Source: Njordibacter sp905182035 (lineage in GTDB: Bacteria; Pseudomonadota; Gammaproteobacteria; Pseudomonadales; Balneatricaceae). From it: DNA of 64,000 nucleotides. Below the pieces are notes generated by a model. The model ran no database searches and was not told where the DNA came from. It saw only the letters and a program-made list of their open reading frames with translations. Numbering within the stretch: position 1 is the stretch's first letter; every line of letters begins with the position of its first letter. The stretch is from contig NZ_CP159831.1 in NCBI RefSeq assembly GCF_047730075.1, positions 1,984,001 to 2,048,000 on the forward strand, read 5' to 3'. Made by a program: the position numbers and the translations under genes. Positions 52,480 to 61,456 of the stretch are shown one piece after another.

Positions 52480-53919
52480 TTAATCGTTGCTCCACCCACT
52501 TATAGACTTCACTTCTAAGAAATCTTCTAAACCCCAAACACCACCTTCGCGGCCATTGCCTGATTGTTTATAACCACCAAATGGAGAACCAGAAGCCCTA
52601 AAAGTACCGTTCATTTCCACCATGCCAGAGCGTAAACGGCGAGCAATGCGATTTGCCTTGGCGCTGTCTTGAGTTTGGATATAATTGGTTAACCCGTAAA
52701 GTGTGTCATTGGCCATGGCAATGGCTTGTTCTTCTGTGTCAAAGGGGATCATACATAAAACTGGACCAAACACTTCTTCCCGGGCAATTTGCATGTCGTT
52801 ATTTACGTCAGCAAAAATGGTTGGTTTAACAAAATAGCCCGTCTCTAAACCTTCCGGCTTGCCAAGGCCACCTATGATCACGCGAGCACCTTCGTCAATA
52901 CCTACTTTAATAAGCGCTTGTATTTTGTTGTACTGCAACTCAGATACAACAGGCCCAATGTGACGGCCATGATCGGCGGCCCTGCCCACTTGCACCTTTG
53001 CAGCTGCAGCTATGGCTGTGGCCACGGCTTGTTGATAAACGCTGCGCTCCACCAGCATTCGTGTTGGCGCATTGCAGGATTGCCCCGTGTTGTTAAAGCA
53101 ATGATAAATGCCACGTGAAATGGCTTTTTCGTCAGCATCGGCAAACACAATGTTAGCGCCTTTGCCTCCCAACTCCAGAGACACCCGTTTAACCGTATCT
53201 GCCGCATTTTTAGAAATAAGGGCTCCCGCTCTAGTGGAGCCAGTAAAAGAAACCATATCAACATCAGGGTGACTAGTTAGTTGCGAGCCAACACCTACAC
53301 CATCGCCATTTACCATATTGAATACGCCTGCAGGTATTCCCGCTTGGTGGATCATATCTGCAAATATTAAACTCGATAATGGCGCAATCTCAGAGGGTTT
53401 AAGCACCATGGTACAACCAGCAGCCATAGCCGCAATGGCTTTTAGGCTTACTTGGTTCATGGGCCAGTTCCAGGGTGTGATTAATGCACACACACCAATG
53501 GCTTCATAAATGATTCTATCATTAGGTGCATGCTCGTTTAACGTACGTTCAAACTCAAATTTTTCTAGCTCTCTAATTAAGCCTTTGGTGTGGCCTGACC
53601 CTGACCCCGCTTGAGAGGTTAGGGCCATGTCAATGGGCGCTCCCATCTCCTGACTGATGGCATGGCCCATTTCTTCATTGCGGGTTTGATATATTTCCAA
53701 AAACTTCTTTAGTAGTGCTAGCCGTTGTGCCTTTGGGGTTTGGCTCCAGCTATCAAAAGCGGCTTTGGCTGCAGCTACAGCAGCATCTGTATCGGCTTGG
53801 TCTCCAATTGAAATGACAGCACACACCTGCTCTGTGGACGGATCTATCACGTCCATTTCACTACCGGACAATGGCGCAACCCAAGCACCATTGATGTAAA
53901 ACTTTTTAGTATCAATCAT
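52480..53919 (-). CDS. NAD(P)-dependent aldehyde dehydrogenase
   Basis: A 479-residue aldehyde dehydrogenase with TPWNWPMNQVSLKAIAAMAAGC, the catalytic Glu in LELGGKGANIVF and catalytic Cys in NNTGQSCNAPTR, and EEVFGPVLCMIPF near the end. It belongs to the broad class that oxidises small aldehydes, such as betaine or aminobutyraldehyde relatives. It has no clear pathway partner here, apart from the LOG gene 24 bases upstream on the same strand. Confidence 0.9.
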   Translation of the reverse strand: MIDTKKFYINGAWVAPLSGSEMDVIDPSTEQVCAVISIGDQADTDAAVAAAKAAFDSWSQTPKAQRLALLKKFLEIYQTRNEEMGHAISQEMGAPIDMALTSQAGSGSGHTKGLIRELEKFEFERTLNEHAPNDRIIYEAIGVCALITPWNWPMNQVSLKAIAAMAAGCTMVLKPSEIAPLSSLIFADMIHQAGIPAGVFNMVNGDGVGVGSQLTSHPDVDMVSFTGSTRAGALISKNAADTVKRVSLELGGKGANIVFADADEKAISRGIYHCFNNTGQSCNAPTRMLVERSVYQQAVATAIAAAAKVQVGRAADHGRHIGPVVSELQYNKIQALIKVGIDEGARVIIGGLGKPEGLETGYFVKPTIFADVNNDMQIAREEVFGPVLCMIPFDTEEQAIAMANDTLYGLTNYIQTQDSAKANRIARRLRSGMVEMNGTFRASGSPFGGYKQSGNGREGGVWGLEDFLEVKSISGWSND

Positions 53920-53943
53920 AAAACTATGTCTCTATAAATCTAA

Positions 53944-54510
53944 TTAACGGGACCATTTAGCGACGTTTTGCGGCCTGTAGTCTTCGAGTAGTTTCAGTAA
54001 TTCTGAAGGGTCGTGATGCACAATTAACAACTCTAAGTGCTGGGGCTTAATAAAACCAGCTAAAACTGCTTGGTCAAAAAAAACCAACAATGCATCATAA
54101 TAGCCATTAATATTGAGTAAACCAATAGGTTTTTGGTGGAATCCCAATTGTGCCCAAGTTAGTACTTCTGTTAGTTCTTCTAGGGTACCAAAACCTCCAG
54201 GCAAGGCAATACAAGCACCCGCCAATTCAAACATCATGGCTTTTCTGGTATGCATTGAATCCACCACATGTAATTCTGTCAAACCCTCGTGTGAAACCTT
54301 ATGGGCAAACGACTGAGGGATTACGCCAATCACCTTTTGCCCACCAGCCAATACTGCGTCAGCTACCTGGCCCATGAGGCCCACCTGAGCACCACCATAA
54401 ATCAATCCCATAGACTTGCTACTGATTGCTTCCCCTAATGCCTTTGCAGATTGCATAAACAAAGGATTTTCACCCGGGCTAGAACCACAAAAAACGCACA
54501 CGTCTTGCAT
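53944..54510 (-). CDS. LOG-family protein (TIGR00730), nucleotide phosphoribohydrolase-like
   Basis: A 188-residue Rossmann-like protein with GLIYGGAQVGLMGQVADAVL and the signature PGGFGTLEELTEVLTWAQLG. Characterised relatives cleave nucleotide 5'-monophosphates to free base and ribose 5-phosphate, and some make cytokinins. Bacterial members such as PpnN-type proteins act in nucleotide salvage. It lies just upstream of the aldehyde dehydrogenase on the same strand. Confidence 0.88.
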   Translation of the reverse strand: MQDVCVFCGSSPGENPLFMQSAKALGEAISSKSMGLIYGGAQVGLMGQVADAVLAGGQKVIGVIPQSFAHKVSHEGLTELHVVDSMHTRKAMMFELAGACIALPGGFGTLEELTEVLTWAQLGFHQKPIGLLNINGYYDALLVFFDQAVLAGFIKPQHLELLIVHHDPSELLKLLEDYRPQNVAKWSR

Positions 54511-54612
54511 CTATATTCACCTTTTTACCATAATGATATGTGATTAATTTATAAGATTATTATTGAATTGAAAATAATAAAATGAGTAGCCACGAATAGA
54601 CAAGGCACCACT

Positions 54613-54753
54613 ATGCCAAAAATCAACTATGATGTCTGTATTGTGGATGCAGGTGCCGCCAATACATTGGGTCTAGGGGACGGCACTAAAACGCCTAGCG
54701 CCAAAGCTATGCCTTCTACCTATTGGCATTTGATGCTAAAAGGAAGAGAATAG
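54613..54753 (+). pseudogene. Stump of a flavoprotein gene (Rossmann N-terminus)
   Basis: A 46-residue frame starts MPKINYDVCIVDAGAANTL, which resembles the first strand of FAD-dependent oxidoreductases (YDVCIVGAGAA) with one Gly changed to Asp. The rest of the gene is missing: the sequence turns into non-homologous residues and stops at 54751-54753. It lies in the 273-base gap between the LOG gene and the kinase gene. Confidence 0.4.
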
Positions 54754-54783
54754 TCAGCAAATCCTATTCAGTAGTGTACGTTC

Positions 54784-55350
54784 ATGAAATCACAACCACC
54801 CTACTACATTTTAGTAACTGGTTTACCTGCCAGCGGTAAATCTACTTTAGCGAAGCAGCTACAAGATAAGCTCGATTGGCCAATGATGGATAAAGACACC
54901 ATCTTAGAAGCAATGAATGTTGCGTCTCGCGCCACTAGTGCAGAGCAGCGTCGTCAGATTAGTAGCACTGCTGACCAAGTTTTTGTGGCCTTAGCCAAGC
55001 AATTAGGCTGCGGTATTTTATGCACTTTTTGGAACCACCCAGCATCCACTACCACCCCAGGCACTGATGCCCTTTGGTTGCGCACTCACTCCAGCCGTGT
55101 GATTGAAATCTATTGCCACTGCCCAGCAGAAACGTCATACGAACGCATTCAAATTCGCCAACAAAAACAAGGGACATCTGAATCGAACCGCACAAATTTA
55201 GGTTATGACCTGCTGTCTGAATACAAAGCCGAAGCCAGCCTTGGGCCACTAAATTTAGGCCAACTTATTATCGTTAAAACAGACCAGCCAGTAAAAATTG
55301 AGCTCTTGATTAGTCAAATCCAAACCCTATTAAAAAATCCAGCGCAATAA
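54784..55350 (+). CDS. P-loop AAA/zeta-toxin-like kinase
   Basis: A 188-residue P-loop protein: Walker A GLPASGKST (residues about 14-22), then DKDTILEAM with the acidic residue typical of small-molecule kinases, and CHCPAETSYERIQIRQ. It resembles the group of small predicted kinases (AAA_33) acting on nucleosides, sugars or amino-glycosides. Substrate not inferable; it stands alone. Confidence 0.78.
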   Translation: MKSQPPYYILVTGLPASGKSTLAKQLQDKLDWPMMDKDTILEAMNVASRATSAEQRRQISSTADQVFVALAKQLGCGILCTFWNHPASTTTPGTDALWLRTHSSRVIEIYCHCPAETSYERIQIRQQKQGTSESNRTNLGYDLLSEYKAEASLGPLNLGQLIIVKTDQPVKIELLISQIQTLLKNPAQ

Positions 55351-55474
55351 CCATACAGTCAAACACCTAGTACCATCGCTTTGCAGCAGTGCTGCACTGG
55401 GTGAATGGCTCGAAGATAAATGGCATGGCCAAATGGGCCCACAAACTCACTAACGATTTGACTAAACATGCCGT

Positions 55475-56281
55475 CTAGTCCACTAACAGCAGTGGGTCTA
55501 AATGGGTTTTTTGCCAAGTGACGCCCCAGTGTAAATGTGGCCCCGTAGCGCGGCCAGTTTGGCCTACTTGACCCAGCACTTGTCCTTGCTTAACAACTTG
55601 CCCTAAACTTACTTCTATGTGTTGCATGTGCGCGTATACGCTTGTTACACCTAACCCATGATCCAACATAATGGTTTTACCCGTATAAAACATTTGCTCA
55701 TGCACTAGGGCCACCTGGCCAGCCAAAGGCGCAATGATATTAGTGCCTTCAGCCGCAGCAATATCCACACCATTATGCGGGTTCTTTGGAACACCATTAA
55801 GAATACGTCGTGAACCAAAAACCCCACTTATCCTGCCTTCAACGGGTTGTATCCATTGTTGGCCTAACCAATGTGCTTGGCTGTGGCTTTGCCTAACCTC
55901 GCCAATCTGTTGGTTGTCTGAGCGGATACGTTGAGTAGATTCAGCATTAGGTGTGACTTTTTTGCTGGGCAATCCATCAATTTTTTGTTCTAAATAACTG
56001 CGTTGTTTAACAAACAGAGGGGTTTCGGTGCGAATGTTATTCAGCCTAGTCGCCAAGGTGACCCCCGGAGCAGCATTGCGGCCTAAACCAAATACATACA
56101 AGCCAGTATCTGACACCTGTACTTGCACACCATCAAGCCATACATCTGTGCCAGACTCAACTTGACCAATGACCAACTCACCTTGCTGGTAATCCGATGC
56201 AGTAGAGATACCACTCACAGCTAACACCACCACCATTATGACCAAGCGATAGGTTATATATTTTGACTTAAGCGTTAACAA
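55475..56281 (-). CDS. Exported M23-family (LytM) peptidase
   Basis: A 268-residue protein with a signal peptide (residues about 1-29). The M23 domain covers residues about 150-265: HNGVDIAAAEGTNIIAPLAG carries the first zinc ligands (H and D), and HMQHIEVSLG with PHLHWGV carries the catalytic HxH. Such enzymes cut peptidoglycan cross-links in the periplasm or activate amidases. It overlaps the RidA-family gene by 7 bases. Confidence 0.87.
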   Translation of the reverse strand: MLTLKSKYITYRLVIMVVVLAVSGISTASDYQQGELVIGQVESGTDVWLDGVQVQVSDTGLYVFGLGRNAAPGVTLATRLNNIRTETPLFVKQRSYLEQKIDGLPSKKVTPNAESTQRIRSDNQQIGEVRQSHSQAHWLGQQWIQPVEGRISGVFGSRRILNGVPKNPHNGVDIAAAEGTNIIAPLAGQVALVHEQMFYTGKTIMLDHGLGVTSVYAHMQHIEVSLGQVVKQGQVLGQVGQTGRATGPHLHWGVTWQKTHLDPLLLVD

Positions 56282-56628
56282 GCTGCGGTGACAGAAATTT
56301 CAACCAACAAAGCAGACCGAGCCATAGCGGCTTGAACGCAGGCTCTTGCAGGCGCATGGCCTGATGGCACCCACGCATTCCATACCAGGTTCATGGCAGC
56401 AAAATCGTCCATAGATTTTAAATAGATAGTGGCCGTCAACATACGCGTAGAGTCCGACCCTACGCTGACTAACAACTCATCTACTTTGGCTAGCATGGTC
56501 TGAGTCTGTTGGGTAATATCTGTTTCGGCATCAGCAGCAACCTGACCACACAGATAAGCTACATTATTGTGTACCACCACTTTACTGGTACGTTCATTGG
56601 TTTGGTGACGACCTATGTTCATAATCAT
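56275..56628 (-). CDS. RidA/YjgF-family protein (YoaB-like)
   Basis: A 117-residue trimer-forming protein of the Rid family. Motifs: VVVHNNVAYLCGQVAAD, TATIYLKSMDDFAAMN, and the Arg and Glu positions near the end (PARACVQAAM, LLVEISVTAAC). Members with the conserved Arg hydrolyse reactive imines; the Arg in PARAC fits. Related reactive intermediates arise from PLP enzymes. Likely translated with the M23 gene. Confidence 0.87.
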   Translation of the reverse strand: MIMNIGRHQTNERTSKVVVHNNVAYLCGQVAADAETDITQQTQTMLAKVDELLVSVGSDSTRMLTATIYLKSMDDFAAMNLVWNAWVPSGHAPARACVQAAMARSALLVEISVTAAC

Positions 56629-56778
56629 GTTCTCAAAAGCTTAATAATAAAACCAAAATCTATCTTTAAGCAAATGTAAATCAAACTTTTTGCAACACTG
56701 AAGAAGTTTATTGACCCCATCCATAGACCATGTCATGGTCTGGCCCATTGTTATTGCCACTGCACTGGAAACGTCACA

Positions 56779-57870
56779 ATGTCACATTTATTTAGCCCCC
56801 TAACGATCAAAGACATCACCTTACGTAATCGTATTGGAGTAGCGCCTATGTGCCAATATCAATCCGTTGATGGTGCTGCCCAAGCTTGGCACATGTCACA
56901 ACTCGGCTCTAAAGCTGTAGGTGGCGCAGGACTTGTGATTACCGAAGCCACTGCCGTGTTACCAGAAGGCCGCATTACTCCTTCGTGTATGGGCCTGTGG
57001 AACGATATTCAAGTTGAAGCTATAAAACCCATTACCGCCTTCATTAAAAGTCAAGGTGCCGTGCCTGGCGTTCAACTTGCCCATGCTGGCCGCAAAGGTA
57101 GCAGTGCACAGCCTTGGTTAGGCGGGCAACAACTTACGGATGCTGAAGGCGGTTGGGGTACCATAGGGCCAACAGATCAGCCGTTTGATGATGATGGCAC
57201 TCGCTTATGGAAAGCGCCAAAAAAAATGCAGCAAGACGACATAGGGCAGATACAAGACGCCTTTGTGGCTGCTGCTAAACGGGCACTAAAGGCGGGTTAT
57301 GAATTTCTCGAAATCCACTGTGCACACGGTTATTTATTGCATAGTTTTTTGTCGCCACTGGTAAATACGCGCACTGATGCTTATGGTGGCGACCTCAAAT
57401 GCCGTGCCCGTATGCTGCTTGAAACTACGGAAAAAGTTCGTGCTGCTTGGCCCCAAGGGTTGCCTTTAGCGGTGCGGCTATCCATAACCGACTGGGTAGA
57501 AGGTGGGCTAACTGTTGTAGACAACATCCAGGTGGCTACATGGCTCAAAGCATTAGGCGTAGACCTGGTTGACTGTAGCTCTGGTGGAGCCACGCCCGCA
57601 GCCCGAGGTTCCATTAATGGTGGTATCGCTCAACAAGTGGGCATGGCCGCAGACCTGCGCCAAGGTTCTGGTTTAATGAGCATGGCAGTTGGGGAAATCA
57701 CCCAAGCACAGCAAGCCGAAGGCATTATTGCTAGCGGCCAAGCCGACATTGTTCTGTTGGCCAGAGCAATGCTCCATGATCCATATTGGCCTACCCACGC
57801 AGCAAAGGAGCTAGGTGTTGAAATGCCTCAAGTTATGCCACCACTGCATCAGTTTTTTATAGGCCGTTAG
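56779..57870 (+). CDS. Old yellow enzyme, YqjM/XenA-like NADPH:flavin oxidoreductase
   Basis: A 363-residue single-domain FMN barrel. Family motifs are NRIGVAPMCQYQS (the redox-tuning Cys), QLAHAGRKGS, EIHCAHGYLLHSFLSPLVNTRTDAYGG (substrate-binding His pair region), and DIVLLARAMLHDPYWP. It lacks the iron-sulfur and FAD domains of the demethylase at 41138, so it is an ene-reductase rather than an amine demethylase. Convergent with the guanidino-hydrolase gene. Confidence 0.9.
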   Translation: MSHLFSPLTIKDITLRNRIGVAPMCQYQSVDGAAQAWHMSQLGSKAVGGAGLVITEATAVLPEGRITPSCMGLWNDIQVEAIKPITAFIKSQGAVPGVQLAHAGRKGSSAQPWLGGQQLTDAEGGWGTIGPTDQPFDDDGTRLWKAPKKMQQDDIGQIQDAFVAAAKRALKAGYEFLEIHCAHGYLLHSFLSPLVNTRTDAYGGDLKCRARMLLETTEKVRAAWPQGLPLAVRLSITDWVEGGLTVVDNIQVATWLKALGVDLVDCSSGGATPAARGSINGGIAQQVGMAADLRQGSGLMSMAVGEITQAQQAEGIIASGQADIVLLARAMLHDPYWPTHAAKELGVEMPQVMPPLHQFFIGR

Positions 57871-57894
57871 TAGCGTCAGTTAGTAAGGTTATAT

Positions 57895-58767
57895 TTAGGC
57901 CCTCAGAATTGGCCGCGTTAAACACGTAGGGCCGCCCTCGCAAGCAATACACAAGGCATCACCGGTAAAGGTTTTTACCTCGCAACCAGATGCCTCCATA
58001 ACCGCCTTCGTGCCTGGAAAACCTTCAATCATAATACACTTTAAGGGTGCCGTAGGAAGCACGTTAAGGTTAAGACCACTACTCGCTATAAATTCATCAT
58101 TGGGTGCTTCTATCAACTCGATTCCCATGGCCTGCATCAACTGATAGAGGGCTGTAGGTACCAAAGGGGTGTGAATTAAAGCTAACTTTGGAGCTAAAGG
58201 TGAGATCACCGACATCAAGTGCAAACAGGCTTCTGCACCTTGCCAAACCGGCAAATCAAACCCTAGCACGCTAACCCCATGAGAGTTCAACATGGCATTA
58301 AGTTGATCTATACCAGCTTGGTTAGAACGAAATCCTCGCCCCACCACCAGGGTGTTGTGGTCTAACCAAATACAATCACCTCCTTCGATCTGGCCCTCGC
58401 CTTTCACACGCCCTAAAATAGGTATGCCAGCATTTATATAAGCCTGCTCATGCAGCGCAGGCTCTGCCTTACGCAACGGTTTACCCATATTAAGGATAAT
58501 AGCGCCATGATCACTCATGAGTGAAGGGTCATAGGTAAACATAGCATCTGATAAACCATCGTTATGGTCTTCAATATTTATAATTTCTGTTCCACAGGCC
58601 TCCACTAATTTACGAAAAAGGTGATATTGTTCCTGCGCTTTAGCGCCATTAAAAGTTGGGCCGTAGTGCCATTGCTGAGGGTCGGCGTGTAACAAACTCT
58701 CGCGCGGTGCCCGCATCAACACACGTTGAAGAGGCAGAGACATGGACTGGCAACCAAAGCTGGACAT
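57895..58767 (-). CDS. Guanidino-group hydrolase of the ADI/DDAH superfamily
   Basis: A 290-residue alpha/beta-propeller enzyme. Likely catalytic residues are in EGGD (128-131), H173 (CLHL) and C282 (GGPTCLTRP) near the C-terminus. Members convert arginine, methylarginine or related guanidines; the closest functional options are dimethylarginine hydrolase, arginine deiminase and arginine dihydrolase. AAGGAA lies 8 bases before the start at 58767. It diverges from an arginine-type ABC transporter, with two candidate TetR sites in between. The exact substrate is open; the alternative is an amidinotransferase. Confidence 0.8.
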   Translation of the reverse strand: MSSFGCQSMSLPLQRVLMRAPRESLLHADPQQWHYGPTFNGAKAQEQYHLFRKLVEACGTEIINIEDHNDGLSDAMFTYDPSLMSDHGAIILNMGKPLRKAEPALHEQAYINAGIPILGRVKGEGQIEGGDCIWLDHNTLVVGRGFRSNQAGIDQLNAMLNSHGVSVLGFDLPVWQGAEACLHLMSVISPLAPKLALIHTPLVPTALYQLMQAMGIELIEAPNDEFIASSGLNLNVLPTAPLKCIMIEGFPGTKAVMEASGCEVKTFTGDALCIACEGGPTCLTRPILRA

Positions 58768-58832
58768 GGGAGATTTCCTTGTGGTGACTGTTTAGTAATT
58801 GTGTAACAACTGCACTGACATAATTAACATGG

Positions 58833-58852
58833 TATTAAACGATCGTTCAGTT
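58833..58852. promoter_or_regulatory. Candidate TetR operator in the guanidino-hydrolase/transporter gap
   Basis: TATTAAACGATCGTTCAGTT has the same AACGATCGTT-type core and TATT outer arm as the site at 63506-63525. It lies near the guanidino-hydrolase start. Confidence 0.58.
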
Positions 58853-58980
58853 AATGCGATGCTACAAACATGCTGTGATGAAGTAAAGCCCGTCACGATT
58901 AAATCGCCCTGTTCTACTCAACTTGATCCACAACTACCCATCGTTATACTAAGGTTGACTAACCACTATGGCTTACATAC

Positions 58981-59000
58981 TATTGAACAGTCGTACAATA
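58981..59000. promoter_or_regulatory. Candidate TetR operator before the arginine transporter
   Basis: TATTGAACAGTCGTACAATA is palindromic in its arms (TATTG/CAATA with inner C...G) and lies 26 bases before the ATPase start. It fits the same 20-bp pattern as the two sites at 63485 and 63506. Confidence 0.6.
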
Positions 59001-59026
59001 ATAAGAAAAACGCGAAGGTCATGTTA

Positions 59027-59812
59027 ATGCCCACGGAACCCCAAGCCCATAATGCCCTAGAGGTTGAAAACTTACATAAATCTTTTGGTGCTAATGACGT
59101 GCTCAAAGGCATTTCGATGTGTGCCAAAGATGGCGAAGTGTGGTCCATTATTGGCTCCAGCGGTTCCGGTAAATCTACCTTCTTACGTTGTTTAAATTTG
59201 TTAGAACTGCCAAGCCAAGGCCATATCTCACTGGCTGGTGAAGCCATTGAATTTAAAAGAAATTTACAAGGACATATATTACGCCCTACCCGTCAAAAAC
59301 AAATCCAACGTCTAAGAACTAATATGGGCATGGTGTTTCAAAGCTTTAATTTGTGGCAACACCAAACTGTACTTAAAAATATCATTGAAGCACCTATTCA
59401 CGTTTTAGGAATAGACAAGGCCCAAGCTATAGATGAAGCTGAGCGCTTGCTAAATCGTGTAGGTTTGTGGGATAAACGAGATGCATATCCAATGCACTTG
59501 TCCGGCGGCCAACAACAGCGTGCGGCTATTGCTCGCGCTTTAGCTATGCAACCGAAGATGATGCTGTTTGATGAACCCACCTCTGCTCTAGATCCAGAAT
59601 TGGTAGGTGAAGTGTTAAAAGTGATACGCGGCATTGCCGAAGAGGGTAGAACCATGATTATGGTGACCCACGAAATGCGCTTTGCACGAGATGTATCGAA
59701 TCAAATCATGTTTTTGCATGAGGGCTGTATAGAAGAACAAGGTAGCCCACAAAAAGTATTTTATGAATCTGAAAGTGCTCGTTGCCGAGCCTTTCTAAGC
59801 AGTGTGAACTAA
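59027..59812 (+). CDS. aotP: Arginine-type ABC transporter ATPase (AotP/HisP-like)
   Basis: A 261-residue ATPase with Walker A GSSGSGKSTFLRCLNLLE, signature LSGGQQQRAAIARAL, Walker B MMLFDEPTSALDP and H-loop VTHEM. I start it at the ATG at 59027 (MPTEPQAHNALEVENL), with GAAGG 8 bases upstream. The open frame runs 76 codons further back through the regulatory region and does not resemble the family. First gene of a four-gene import operon. Confidence 0.9.
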   Translation: MPTEPQAHNALEVENLHKSFGANDVLKGISMCAKDGEVWSIIGSSGSGKSTFLRCLNLLELPSQGHISLAGEAIEFKRNLQGHILRPTRQKQIQRLRTNMGMVFQSFNLWQHQTVLKNIIEAPIHVLGIDKAQAIDEAERLLNRVGLWDKRDAYPMHLSGGQQQRAAIARALAMQPKMMLFDEPTSALDPELVGEVLKVIRGIAEEGRTMIMVTHEMRFARDVSNQIMFLHEGCIEEQGSPQKVFYESESARCRAFLSSVN

Positions 59813-59851
59813 AAGGTTCAAGCAATTTAATAAAAATAAGGAAAACTAACT

Positions 59852-60616
59852 ATGAAGAAAATTAAAAACCTCCTATTAGGCTCTGCAGCCTCGTTAATAT
59901 TAGTGGCCGGCGTTAGCCAAGCGGAAGTGCGTATTGGTATCGACCCCGCACCTTACCTTCCCTTTTCAGCAGAAAGCGCCTCTGGACAACTCGAAGGCTG
60001 GGAAATTCAGATTGCCGACGCTATTTGTGCGGCCATGAATGAAGACTGCGTATGGGTGAAGACGGCGTGGGATGGCCTTATTCCTGCACTAACCTCCAAC
60101 AAAATCGATGCTATTATCAATTCCATGTCGATTACCGAAGAACGCATGAAGACCATTGATTTCTCAGACAAGTACTACAATACGCCAGCGGTTATTGTTG
60201 CACCTAAAGACTCAAATATTAGCGCAGATGCTGCCAGCGTTGAGGGTATGTTTGTTGGTGTTCAGGTAGCTACTACGCATGCAAACTACGTTGAGGCTCA
60301 CATGACTGGTGCTACCATTAAGTCTTACCAGAACTTTGATGAGCACAACCAAGACTTGTTCTCTGGCCGCCTAGATGCAGTAATCGGCGACAGCATGGCT
60401 ATGCAACCATTCTTAGAATCTACCGAAGGCCAATGTTGCGAAATTAAAGGTGACTTACATGATATAGCCATCTTTGGACCTGGTGTGGGTGTTGGCTTAC
60501 GTAAGGGTTCCGATCTTAAAGCCAAAATTAACGCAGCTATTACTCAAATTCGGTCCGACGGCACCTTTGATAAGATCTCGGCACCTTACTTTAGCTTCGA
60601 CATCTATGGCGGCTAA
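59852..60616 (+). CDS. aotJ: Periplasmic basic-amino-acid binding protein (AotJ/HisJ-like)
   Basis: A 254-residue type II binding protein with a signal peptide (residues 1-24, ending SQAE). The mature part shows GWEIQIADAICAAM, KTAWDGLIPALTSNKIDAIINSMSIT, TIDFSDKYYNTPAVIV and a C-terminal GVGVGLRKGSDL, all typical for arginine/lysine/ornithine receptors. It lies 39 bases after the ATPase gene and 113 bases before the first permease gene, a gap that holds a repeat. Confidence 0.9.
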   Translation: MKKIKNLLLGSAASLILVAGVSQAEVRIGIDPAPYLPFSAESASGQLEGWEIQIADAICAAMNEDCVWVKTAWDGLIPALTSNKIDAIINSMSITEERMKTIDFSDKYYNTPAVIVAPKDSNISADAASVEGMFVGVQVATTHANYVEAHMTGATIKSYQNFDEHNQDLFSGRLDAVIGDSMAMQPFLESTEGQCCEIKGDLHDIAIFGPGVGVGLRKGSDLKAKINAAITQIRSDGTFDKISAPYFSFDIYGG

Positions 60617-60633
60617 CGTTTAGCGTTCCTTGT

Positions 60634-60690
60634 CATCCTGAGTGTAGTCGAAGGATCTTAGATCTCTCGGCTACGTTCTAGATGGCATCC
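60634..60690. repeat. Dispersed intergenic hairpin repeat (TCATCCTGAG type)
   Basis: The stretch TCATCCTGAGTGTAGTCGAA followed by GGATCTTAGATCTCTCGGCTAC resembles the widespread bacterial intergenic element beginning TCATCCTGAGCG.AGCGAAGGATCT. GTAGTCGA and TCGGCTAC form an 8-bp stem (one wobble), and the inner AGATCT segment can also pair. It lies between the binding-protein and permease genes, where it could stabilise the upstream mRNA. Confidence 0.6.
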
Positions 60691-60729
60691 ACTTATCTTT
60701 GGCCATTATTTTTAACCTAAAGGACACTC

Positions 60730-61455
60730 TTGGACGCATTTCTAGCATTCCTCAACATACTCAAGTTTTCAGATATGGGCTGGGGTGACAACCTGTTTTA
60801 TGGTTTGTTAGCTACTCTACAAATCGCCTTTGGGGCTTACTTCTTAGGCACCGCCATAGGCTTTTCTGGCGCATTAGGCAAAATAAACGGCGGTCCAGTT
60901 GCCCGTTTTTTACTCGGTACTTACACCACCTTGGTACGTGCAGTGCCAGAGCTGGTACTTATTTTATTACTTTATTACGCAGGCAGTGCCCTACTAAACC
61001 AGCTACTCATGAGTTTGGGATACAAGCCCATTGACATCAGTGGTTTAGTTGCAGGTATTGTTGTTTTGGGTGTGGTTCAAGGTGCTTATTCCACAGAAGT
61101 GATCCGTGGTGCATTACAAGCCATACCTAGGGGCCAATTAGAAGCTGGGCGAGCTTTTGGCATGTCTAGGTTCACCTTGTTTAGACGGATTACCATCCCA
61201 GCCATGATCCCCCTGGCGTTGCCAGGCATGTCTAACCTGTGGTTAATCGTCACCAAAGACACAGCATTATTAGCCGTTGTTGGATTCCAAGAACTCACCC
61301 TAACTACCCGTGTAGCTGCAGGTACTACTCGTTATTATTTGGAGTTCTTTTTAATAGCTGCGGCCATTTATTTAACCGTCACACTTATTTCCAACCTTGG
61401 ATTTCAGTGGTTAGAACGCCGTTCAACTCGTGGCATGACTAGCTTAGGGCATTAA
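60730..61455 (+). CDS. aotQ: Arginine-type ABC permease 1 (AotQ/HisQ-like)
   Basis: A 241-residue inner-membrane permease with about five segments and the EAA-type loop (GALQAIPRGQLEAGRAFGMSRFTLFRRITIP). The start is TTG at 60730 with AAAGGA about 6 bases upstream; no ATG fits as well. One base separates it from the second permease gene. Confidence 0.9.
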   Translation: MDAFLAFLNILKFSDMGWGDNLFYGLLATLQIAFGAYFLGTAIGFSGALGKINGGPVARFLLGTYTTLVRAVPELVLILLLYYAGSALLNQLLMSLGYKPIDISGLVAGIVVLGVVQGAYSTEVIRGALQAIPRGQLEAGRAFGMSRFTLFRRITIPAMIPLALPGMSNLWLIVTKDTALLAVVGFQELTLTTRVAAGTTRYYLEFFLIAAAIYLTVTLISNLGFQWLERRSTRGMTSLGH

Positions 61456-61456
61456 C

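Noticed and set aside
58799..59026. N-terminal extension of the arginine transporter ATPase
   Set aside because: The 76 extra codons cover two palindromic operator candidates, have no family resemblance, and the ATG at 59027 has a proper ribosome site.
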